Source: Thraustochytrium sp. TN22 (Eukaryota; Sar; Bigyra; Thraustochytrida; Thraustochytriidae). Taken from it: 64,000 nucleotides of DNA. The stretch lies in assembly GCA_013306675.1 (NCBI GenBank), contig JABLUY010000072.1:62001-126000 (forward strand), in the 5' to 3' direction. A program made the position numbers and the translations under genes. Positions within the stretch are counted from its first letter, which is position 1, and the number at the start of each line of letters is the position of its first letter. The notes beneath the pieces are model-generated. The model was not told the origin of the DNA. It saw only the letters and a list, made by a program, of their open reading frames with translations, and did not search any database. Shown one piece after another: positions 1-7,537 of this stretch.

Positions 1-1
1 G

Positions 2-3000
2 CGCCACGTAGACGCGCTCTTGCGCATGCTCGTGGCAGAAGAGCATCGCGTTGCTGCACGCGAGCGAGAGCAGCAGCGCCGTGGTGAACGAGAAGAGCGC
101 AGCCTGCGGCACCGGCTCGATGCCGAACGAATATACCTGCGGGATATCGGGCGGCGACTGCACGTGCACGTCGAGTGCCACCAGGAGCACGGCCACAAAC
201 ATTAGCTCCATGAGGCTCCAGCGACCGAGGCGGTCAAGTGCCAGCAGGACCGCGCCGCGCCGCTCGAAGGAAAGCAGCCTGCTCGGCATGAACCAGCACA
301 AGCTCATGGCTGTGAGCTTGGCGTACGGCCAAATCACGGAGAGCACCATAATCATGCCGCCCAGCAGACGCGCGCCGTCCTCCCAGAGCTTCTCCGCGCT
401 AGACAGCACCGAGAAGCCGGCGAACTCACGCACGTCTACCAAAAACAGGCCCAGGATGTCGCCACTAACATCAAACTCGAGGATGAAGGCCGAATGACCA
501 ATGCCAAAGAGCGCCACGTTTACCGACAGCAACAAGGGCATGCCATAGCCCAGCCACCGCGGCACGGCCTCCTCTTGCCACAGTGGGCGGCGCACGAGGT
601 CGGAGGCCGTGGCGTTGGACGCCGAGTCATCCTCCAGCGACCAAACCTGTGCGGTGCGGGTTTTCTTGCGCCGGAACAGGTGTATCATGGGGATGCAGGC
701 AACCACGGCCGCCGCTGCCATGCCGAGCGCAAACACGGTCACGTACGCGTAGGCAGCACTCTGGTCGCTCGCTTCGTCTGAAGCCCCCGCCACGTTGGCG
801 CCGCCGGACCCGGCGCAGGTCGCCTCGGCCGCTGCGATGGTCTCGTTCCACTGCGCCTCTCCGTAGTCGGCCACAAAGGAGTCGAACAGGGACATGAGGG
901 ACGCATTGGCCAGCTGCAGCAGGGCGTCCGCCTCGGTCTCGCCCAACGACGTGGCGATGTCCGACATGACACCGCCACTGACGCATTGCAGGCATTGCAG
1001 GTTCAGGTCGGCGGCGTCGATATTCAGAAGCAGCGCCTTGAGCCCGCCGTATGGCGCGAGCCGCGCCGCCCAGCAGGACACCGTGTCGGCGCGCAGCACC
1101 GGCATGCTGTAGATGTCGTACTCGCTTAGGGTGGCCAGCACGACAGCCTCTCCCTTGGCGCCCTTGGCCTGCACAGAGAGCTCCACGACCTCAGGGTCCT
1201 CCTCGTCGGGGCCCGCGCGCAAGACGAGACGCGCGCGCACGCCCGCCGTGCTCACAGAAGTGGTCAGGCGCTGTCGCGCGCTCGTCTCCGCGTGGAGAAG
1301 CTGAGTCTCCAGCTGCCAGTCGTCGTCAACACGCTCCAGCGTCAGGGACTCCAGGATGATCGTATCGCCAATCCCGCCAAGCACCACTGGCGAGTCCACG
1401 ATGGAGACGGTCGCCGGCAGTGCCACGGTCTCGAGCGCCGCATCCAGGAGCGACATGGGCAGCGCCCATGTGGAGAAGTCATAGGCCGCCGCGCGCGCTG
1501 CTGGGGTGTCCGGATACGGCACGCAGACCGCAGGACCCTCGGACGGCGGTGCAACCAGAACAGCGCCGCGCACCGCATCGCTGAGAGCTGCCTCTGTGAG
1601 GGCGACAACAGCGCCGGCATACATGCCGGACACGATGTTGAAGAGGTCTGTGGCGAGCAGCGTGAGAGCGTCCTCGGCCCCGGCCATTTCCACGACAACA
1701 ACAGTTCCGGCAAGACCGGCGCCGGCCGCGCGCAGGGGCTCAAAGAGGGCGCCGAGGATGCAGCCCAGCGGGTCCTGCAGAAAAGGGCCCAGCTCGACGG
1801 CGTTGCTTGCGGCCTCGCCCCACGCCAGGAGCACAAAGAGCTGCACGGCCAGGTTGCGCACGTCGGCGCTCAGGCTGACCTCGTCCATGAGCACAAAGCT
1901 CAGCGGCGAGGATCCGACAGTGGTGTTCACGAAGAGGGAAAATGCGATGCCGACGCTGAAGCCCAGGTCACCCGCCACGGGCACGCCTGGAAGGCGCAAG
2001 GTCTGCGCGCCCACGAGCGCGGCGCTGCCGAGGGTCGCAGACTCCACACTCGAGATGGTGCGCAGATTTGCTGTGGTCACGTTGGTCTGCAGAACACCAA
2101 GGCCGGCGATGGCAATGTCTAGGCTGGCCAAACCTGTGGCGGCCCCGAGCAGCGCATCAACGTCGCCGAGCAGCAGGGCGTCGATGAAGGCCTCGAGCGC
2201 CAGAGCGTCGACGACGCCGGCCAGACCAAAAGCAGTCAGGAGGGCCTCGGCCTCCTCCGGGCCGACGAGCCTGCGCAGCGCAGCGGCCGGCACAGAATCT
2301 CCGAGCGCCACCGCCGACAGGACGTCTCCGAGCGCATCGGCGTTCACAAAGGCCGCGGCACCCGACGACCCGCCCAGGGCCTGCACGAGCGCATCCGCAA
2401 GCGCGCTGCCCGCGAGCGCCTCGACGTCGCCCAGCACGCTGGCGTCCAGAAGGGCCTCCAACTCGGCGGGCGTGACCAGAGCAGTCACGTTGACAATGGG
2501 TCCGACCACATCATCGAGCGCCACGAGGACGGCGGCCGCGAAGTCCTCGCTGAAGAGGCTCTCGAGGAAGGTCGCGCCAAGCGCAACCTGCAAGACCGCA
2601 GCGTCCAGGAGAGCCTCAAGTGCCGCCGGGTCGATGAGCGTCGTCCCATTGCCCGAACCGACGACGCCGAGGGCCTCGTCCACGGACTGCGCGATGCTGG
2701 TGGTCAGCTCGAGGGTGATGACATTGCTCGCAACGGTTTCGGCAACAGCCTCGGAGGTCGCGCCGTGCAGCAGAATGTCAAAGACGAGGTCCAGCGCCGT
2801 CGCGTCTACGCTGTCGGACAACGTCGCATAGGGCGCCAGGAGCGCGTCCAGACCCGCCAGGAGCGCCACCGCGTCCACGTTGTCCAGCGTCCCGTTCACA
2901 AAATCGAAGGCGGACGAGAGGTTGAGCGATTCCAGGACCGGGGCGTACAGGTCCTCCTGCGTCGCCGGCGAGGTTCCGTTTCCGCTGTTCGAGCCGCCCG

Positions 3001-3964
3001 TGTTGTCCGCGATCACGTCCGCGAGCACCTGGAAAAAGACCTCTGCCACGCTCGAGGCATCGGCCAGGTAGCCCAGGATAGTGTCGAGCATGGCCTGATT
3101 CTCCTCGGACAGGCCAAGGTCGAGGTTGTCGAGGACAGCAGCCAGGTCGGCGCCATCGAGCGAAGGCAGCGCCGAGACCACTTTGAGGATGTCCGCCAGC
3201 ACCGAGGTGCGCAAGTCCACGAGCGGCTCATCCGCGTCGAGCGACGTCTCGAGCGCGAGCGGCCGCACGCTGTCTGCAAGCGGCGCGAGCGCGAGAGCCA
3301 TCGGGTTTGACACGAGCGCCTCTGCGAGCGAGACGGCGAGCGAGCTCATCGTCTCGCAGAGCGCCTCATTCACGGGCCCCAACAGCTCCTGTTTGAGGAA
3401 CTCGAGGAGAGTCGTCAGGTCGACGCCTGCCGCGGACAGCGTCAGCGTGAGGTCCGTAACCTTGGCCTTGGCATCGCAGGACCCTTGCATCGCCTCTTGC
3501 TCGAAGGCCATCACTGGTGGTTGCCGCGCGAAGTCCGGGCTCAGCGCCGAGATGCCAAGTGCAACAAAGGTCCCGCTGCCCGCGGTGGACTGCAAGCCAA
3601 CGGTGGTCGGCGTGGACACGAAGGCGACGCGCAGCGTGGCGTCAAGCGTGCACTGGAACTCGATCTCGCGCGCCGCGAACCCGATATCTAGCCGCTCCAT
3701 GAGTTCGCCATCCACCTCCTGAGCCTCGCCCTGCACCCGGGTGAACCCGAGCTCGCCGATGCGGAACGCCCTGCATTTCACCACGTCCGCAAAGCTCAGC
3801 TCCAGCAACGACGTCGCCGTGAACGGCTCCAGGTCCGCCGGCACGTCCAGCTCCAGCTGGTCCAGGATCGAGTTGAGCGTCGTCACATCGCCGGCCACCT
3901 CGCCGCGCGCCGCCGTCAAGCCCGCCACGGCAGCCACCGCCGCTGCCAGCAGCCCGGCTCTCAT
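2..3964 (-). CDS. Large secreted/membrane protein with TULIP-like ectodomain and PqiA-like membrane domain (3' end outside window)
   Basis: An uninterrupted minus-strand frame starts at an ATG at 3964 and runs off the left edge, giving 1,321 visible residues. A signal peptide (MRAGLLAAAVAAVAGLTAARG) is followed by about 1,050 residues of predicted lumenal or extracellular sequence. Residues about 25-210 alternate strand-like stretches and end in helices with a cysteine (LLGPVNEALCETM). This resembles one half of a BPI/LBP-type (TULIP) lipid-binding fold, and a second such stretch seems to lie near residues 680-860. Between them are leucine/alanine/aspartate-rich pseudo-repeats such as LAGLDALLAPY. 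A transmembrane helix near residue 1075 leads into a multipass region with IWPYAKLTAMSLCWFMPSR followed by LLALDRLGRWSLMELMFVAV, the typical pattern of PqiA-family membrane proteins. Bacterial PqiA works with MCE proteins in lipid transport between membranes. A lipid-transfer role here is inference. The PqiA-like match is fairly clear; the TULIP assignment is weaker. Confidence 0.8.
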   Translation of the reverse strand, partial: MRAGLLAAAVAAVAGLTAARGEVAGDVTTLNSILDQLELDVPADLEPFTATSLLELSFADVVKCRAFRIGELGFTRVQGEAQEVDGELMERLDIGFAAREIEFQCTLDATLRVAFVSTPTTVGLQSTAGSGTFVALGISALSPDFARQPPVMAFEQEAMQGSCDAKAKVTDLTLTLSAAGVDLTTLLEFLKQELLGPVNEALCETMSSLAVSLAEALVSNPMALALAPLADSVRPLALETSLDADEPLVDLRTSVLADILKVVSALPSLDGADLAAVLDNLDLGLSEENQAMLDTILGYLADASSVAEVFFQVLADVIADNTGGSNSGNGTSPATQEDLYAPVLESLNLSSAFDFVNGTLDNVDAVALLAGLDALLAPYATLSDSVDATALDLVFDILLHGATSEAVAETVASNVITLELTTSIAQSVDEALGVVGSGNGTTLIDPAALEALLDAAVLQVALGATFLESLFSEDFAAAVLVALDDVVGPIVNVTALVTPAELEALLDASVLGDVEALAGSALADALVQALGGSSGAAAFVNADALGDVLSAVALGDSVPAAALRRLVGPEEAEALLTAFGLAGVVDALALEAFIDALLLGDVDALLGAATGLASLDIAIAGLGVLQTNVTTANLRTISSVESATLGSAALVGAQTLRLPGVPVAGDLGFSVGIAFSLFVNTTVGSSPLSFVLMDEVSLSADVRNLAVQLFVLLAWGEAASNAVELGPFLQDPLGCILGALFEPLRAAGAGLAGTVVVVEMAGAEDALTLLATDLFNIVSGMYAGAVVALTEAALSDAVRGAVLVAPPSEGPAVCVPYPDTPAARAAAYDFSTWALPMSLLDAALETVALPATVSIVDSPVVLGGIGDTIILESLTLERVDDDWQLETQLLHAETSARQRLTTSVSTAGVRARLVLRAGPDEEDPEVVELSVQAKGAKGEAVVLATLSEYDIYSMPVLRADTVSCWAARLAPYGGLKALLLNIDAADLNLQCLQCVSGGVMSDIATSLGETEADALLQLANASLMSLFDSFVADYGEAQWNETIAAAEATCAGSGGANVAGASDEASDQSAAYAYVTVFALGMAAAAVVACIPMIHLFRRKKTRTAQVWSLEDDSASNATASDLVRRPLWQEEAVPRWLGYGMPLLLSVNVALFGIGHSAFILEFDVSGDILGLFLVDVREFAGFSVLSSAEKLWEDGARLLGGMIMVLSVIWPYAKLTAMSLCWFMPSRLLSFERRGAVLLALDRLGRWSLMELMFVAVLLVALDVHVQSPPDIPQVYSFGIEPVPQAALFSFTTALLLSLACSNAMLFCHEHAQERVYVA

Positions 3965-4972
3965 CGCCGCGCGCCGCGCCCTTTTGCCCCCGAGCCTCGC
4001 GCCCTGCGCCGTCCCGCCTGCGCCGCCTCGTCTTCCGTTCAGCGTCTTCTACGTTAACTTCTTACGACGGGTGCCACTGCCGCTGCTACCAGTAGTACTA
4101 CCCGGCGTGCCCGCGCACGTGCCCGTCCTCCGCGCCGTCCACGCGCAGCACGGCGCTTCGCGGCAGGCGAGCGCGCGCGCCTCGGTCAGCTGCCTGCGGG
4201 CGCGCGCGCGAGCCGCCCCCGCGCGCGACCCCCGCCGCGGGCCCGCCGCCCGGACGCCACGCGCGTTCGAGGTCTGGCCTCGGCCCCCGCGCGCCGCGCA
4301 AGGCACTGTCGTACGCGCACAAATGAACTGTCGAAGTTCACTGGCAGTGAGGCTGCCAAAAGAGCTTGAAAGTCGTAAGGACGTCGTAAGTCGGTTTTTT
4401 TGTTTTTGTTTTTTTTGAAAATGCCGCGTGGCGTACATCCGCCGCAGGGTCCCGGTTTCCGGCTGGGTCCCGCGCTTCGTCCGCGACGGTCCGCGCGCGT
4501 TTGGGACGGTCGCGGACGGCCGCCCGCGCGGCGCGGCAGAGCGCGCCCAGCCCGCGCGCCGCCCAGTGCCCGCCCACCCAGCCGCCCACGCAGCCGCCAG
4601 CGCGGCGCGGCGCGGCGCGGCGGCGAGCAGCGCGGCGCGGCCTCGCGCGCGCGGCGGCGAGCGCGCGGGCGGCGCGCTCACCGGGCGGTCGAAAGGGGAG
4701 GGGAGGAGCGCTGCGCGCGCCTGCTCGGCCGCGTGAGCGAACGACCTCACTACTAACCACCGCCGGCGGCGGCGCGCGGGCGGCGCGCGCGGGCGCGCGC
4801 GGGCGCGCGCGGCGGCGGCGGGAGGCCAGCGGGCGGCGGGCGCGCAGGCCGGCCTGCGCGCGTGCCCGCGGCGCGCCCTGCGGCCTCGCCGCGGCGGCGG
4901 AGGGCTGCTGGGCGGCGGCGGCGGCGCCGTCGTACCGGTCGTTGGCGCGAGGTCCGGGTCGCCGAGGGCGAG
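3965..4972. promoter_or_regulatory. Divergent intergenic region between the PqiA-like gene and DOT1
   Basis: This one-kilobase spacer separates two diverging start codons and should hold both promoters. The part from about 4480 to 4970 is extremely GC-rich, with runs of GGCGC and CGCGG. A T-rich patch (ttttttgtttttgttttttt) lies at about 4396-4418. Long frames here on both strands are low-complexity Arg/Ala/Pro sequence of the kind expected from GC-rich noncoding DNA. I see no gene. Confidence 0.4.
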
Positions 4973-6763
4973 ATGAGCGCCAAGGGGGAGGCGGAGGCCG
5001 CGGTGGCGGTCGTCGACAGGAAGGAGCCGCTGGCGGCCACGGAGCTGCCGCCGTTCAAGCTGGTGTTCCCGTTCCTCAAGGACAGAGGATGGATGGAGTA
5101 CGAGGTGAGCCCAGGGGAGGTGGTCTTCGTGAGGCCAACGACGCGGGCGCAGTCTGTCGGGCTGAACCTGGACCAGCTGGAGGAGGGCATCGACTTCTTT
5201 CGAAAGCCCGAGGCCGTGCAGCGCTGGCTCGGGCAGCGTGAAGATCTTCAAATCGAGTACGTGTCATGGCGGTCCATCCTGGAGGCGGGCGGCCTGAGCG
5301 TAGTGAGCAGGTGTACCTTTGGCGAGTCCTCCGCGGGCAAGGCCAAGGACCAGGCGCCCTCCTCGTCGAGCTGCGCCAAGGCAGCCCCAGAGAAGAAGGA
5401 CCCCGGCGAAAATGCGAAGGAGGCGACCTACGACGACGACGAGGGCGGCGACGACGTGCAGGAGGGGCAGGCGAAGGAAGGGGCTCCGGGCGAGAACAGG
5501 AAAGCTGGTGCCGGCAAGCAGCGCGGCACGAAGCGCGCAAACCCAGAAGACGCAGCGCATGGCAGAGCCCCAACGACGCCGCCCGGGTCCTCGTCGTCGT
5601 CGTCGTCCTCGCTGTCTTCCGGCTTATCCAAGGCGAGCCATCTCTCGGCGAGCAGCACCGGAACGCAGCCTGCGGTCTCGGATGCCGAGCTCGCCCGCGT
5701 CGTGGAGGCCTCGGAGGAGCGGGCAGTGGCGGGGTGCACGCGCCCCGAAGACACGGCCAAAATCGCTGCACTCCTGCGCAGGGCGCGCGTGGAGTGGACA
5801 ACCGAGGAGGTGGACGCCTTGCGCGGCGGCAAGGGCGACCGCATGAGCTATGAAGGCTGGAAGGTCTGGCTCGGCCGCACGGTGCAGGCCGCTGGCGGGT
5901 GGAGTGCGCTAGAGAGCCACCTGGTGCGCGTTGGGTCCAATGACTTCCTCATTGCGCAGGCTCCGGCCGCAAAAAACCAGTTCCGCGCGCAGTACGGACG
6001 CGCAAACGCAAATCTCGTACAAACGTGCATTCGCGAGGCGAACATCACTTCGCGCGACCGCTTCGTAGACATTGGGTCCGGCATCGGTCAGGTCGTGCTG
6101 CAGGTGGCATCCTGCGTGGGCTGCCCGAGCATCGGCATTGAGCTGCTTGAGTCTCGCCACATCACGGCCATTGAGCTGGAGCGCCTGCACCGCGACTTCA
6201 TGCGCAAGTTCATCTTTGCATCGGGCTGCGTGCGCTTCTTTCACGGCGACTTCACGGCGCAGGAGCACCGCGAGCTGCTCACCTCCGCCTCGGTCTTCTT
6301 CATCAACAACGCGCACGGCACTTTCGGCATTCGCTGCGTCGAGGCCGGCACCATGACGCTGGACATGCACGTGGCCAACATCGCGCGCCTTGCGCCGCTC
6401 GGAGCCCGCTTCATCTGCTTCGACAAAATACACGAGCTCGAGTCCAGGGAGTTGGCAACTGCCTTTTCTGTGCGCCGCATCAAGACGCTGCCCTTGGCCA
6501 CGGACTGGGCGCTTGACGGCATCCGCCTTCACCTGTACGAGAAGACAACCAATCACTGGTGCTGCTCCCGCTGCACCTTTAGCAACAGTCTGGTCGACGT
6601 CACTGGGGAGCCCATCACCGCCTGCGCCGCCTGTCATCAAGATCCGCACGGCATGCAGCGCGACTCCTACATTACGCGCAAGAAGGTCCGCATCTCACCT
6701 CGTGGCCCGTCCAGAGCCCGCTCTGGCGCGAGCAGTGGCCAAAGGGCCGTCGAGATCCTCTAG
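4973..6763 (+). CDS. DOT1: DOT1-type histone H3K79 methyltransferase with C-terminal zinc finger
   Basis: This 596-residue protein should transfer methyl groups from S-adenosylmethionine to histone H3 lysine 79 in the nucleus. The DOT1 fold occupies roughly residues 325-525. It shows NQFRAQYGRANANLV, the SAM-binding loop DIGSGIGQVVLQVA (from about residue 366), the following acidic motif GIELLESRH, and FINN near residue 443, matching the conserved VNN of the DOT1 active site. Residues about 529-556 form a Cys4 finger (WCCSRC, then CAAC) of RanBP2-like spacing, which could bind RNA, ubiquitin or nucleosomes. Residues about 20-80 carry a GW...VFVRP...DFF module like one that, from memory, accompanies chromatin proteins in several protists. 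A Ser/Glu-rich linker connects the parts. The ATG at 4973 was chosen because everything upstream in frame is low-complexity Arg-rich sequence and only non-ATG starts lie there. Confidence 0.92.
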   Translation: MSAKGEAEAAVAVVDRKEPLAATELPPFKLVFPFLKDRGWMEYEVSPGEVVFVRPTTRAQSVGLNLDQLEEGIDFFRKPEAVQRWLGQREDLQIEYVSWRSILEAGGLSVVSRCTFGESSAGKAKDQAPSSSSCAKAAPEKKDPGENAKEATYDDDEGGDDVQEGQAKEGAPGENRKAGAGKQRGTKRANPEDAAHGRAPTTPPGSSSSSSSSLSSGLSKASHLSASSTGTQPAVSDAELARVVEASEERAVAGCTRPEDTAKIAALLRRARVEWTTEEVDALRGGKGDRMSYEGWKVWLGRTVQAAGGWSALESHLVRVGSNDFLIAQAPAAKNQFRAQYGRANANLVQTCIREANITSRDRFVDIGSGIGQVVLQVASCVGCPSIGIELLESRHITAIELERLHRDFMRKFIFASGCVRFFHGDFTAQEHRELLTSASVFFINNAHGTFGIRCVEAGTMTLDMHVANIARLAPLGARFICFDKIHELESRELATAFSVRRIKTLPLATDWALDGIRLHLYEKTTNHWCCSRCTFSNSLVDVTGEPITACAACHQDPHGMQRDSYITRKKVRISPRGPSRARSGASSGQRAVEIL

Positions 6764-7537
6764 CTGTTCCAAGCGATCGCACTGTAGAGAGTGGCAAGCA
6801 AGGATGAGCAAGGGCCGACGGAGTACGGTCCGAGTATAGGCCTCTAGTTGGTAGAACAATCACGCTCACTGTCAAGTAACTATGATGACGATGTGCACTG
6901 GACTGGATTGACTGTGTGTGAGAGAGGAGAGGAAGCGACCCTTCTCCAGAGTCAAAGAGAGGAAACGATCATCCATCCCCAAAGTCAAAGAGAGGAAGAT
7001 CCTTCCGGTTCAAGTTGTGTACCAGTAGCTTAGCTCAGGCTAGCTAATTAGAGAGAGGAAAAGACAGGATGAGCGCGCACTCACATCAAAAGCCTGACGT
7101 TGATTCGGAGAAAGAGAGAAAGAGAGAGAGAGAGAAAAAAGAGAGAGAGGAGACGCACGCACCGTCAAGACAGCCAGCCCTCGATTGATTTGGAGAGAGA
7201 GGGAGAGAACGAAAGAGAGAGAGAAAAAGAGAGAGAGAGCCTCAGAGAGGAGAGAGACGCTCGCACCGTCGAGACAAGACAGCCGGCCCTCGCTGGCGTT
7301 TGCCGAGCCAAGCAGGCTGATCTGGTGCCTGTGGCGGCCCTGGCCCTGGGGCGGGACAGGTCCGTCGCGGTCCCGCCGACCGTTGCACGCGCCCAGCACA
7401 GCTGAGACAGCACAGAGCAGAGCGCAGAGCGCAGCCAGAGCGCAGTCGAGCAGACGGAGCCGCGCGGCGCGGCGCGGCGCGGCGCCGGCGGGGCGGGCAG
7501 GGCGGGGCGAGGCGGTCGCGCGGCGCGCGCGGGCAGC
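6764..7537. other. Intergenic region with purine-rich (GA)n tracts
   Basis: No gene is recognisable in the 774 bp between DOT1 and the Mad3-like gene. The centre (about 7100-7262) is a (GA)n-type purine-rich microsatellite, broken by two copies of a short gacgc-rich segment ending in accgtcgagacaagacagcc or accgtcaagacagccagccc. The last 100 bases before the start codon are CGCGG-rich and probably include the promoter of the downstream gene. Confidence 0.5.
7101..7262. repeat. GA-rich microsatellite region
   Basis: Runs of GAGAGA and AAAGAGAGA on the plus strand are interrupted by a segment that recurs twice (caccgtc-aga-caagacagcc). It is simple-sequence DNA in the presumed promoter region of the checkpoint gene. 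Confidence 0.8.

Noticed and set aside
1506-2831. 441-codon plus-strand Ser/Ala/Thr-rich frame
   Set aside because: It is the antisense shadow of the large PqiA-like minus-strand gene, whose frame is continuous over 1,321 codons with a signal peptide and membrane helices.
4049-5251. 400-codon minus-strand Arg/Ala/Pro-rich frame
   Set aside because: Low-complexity translation of a GC-rich divergent promoter and the antisense of DOT1; no domain.
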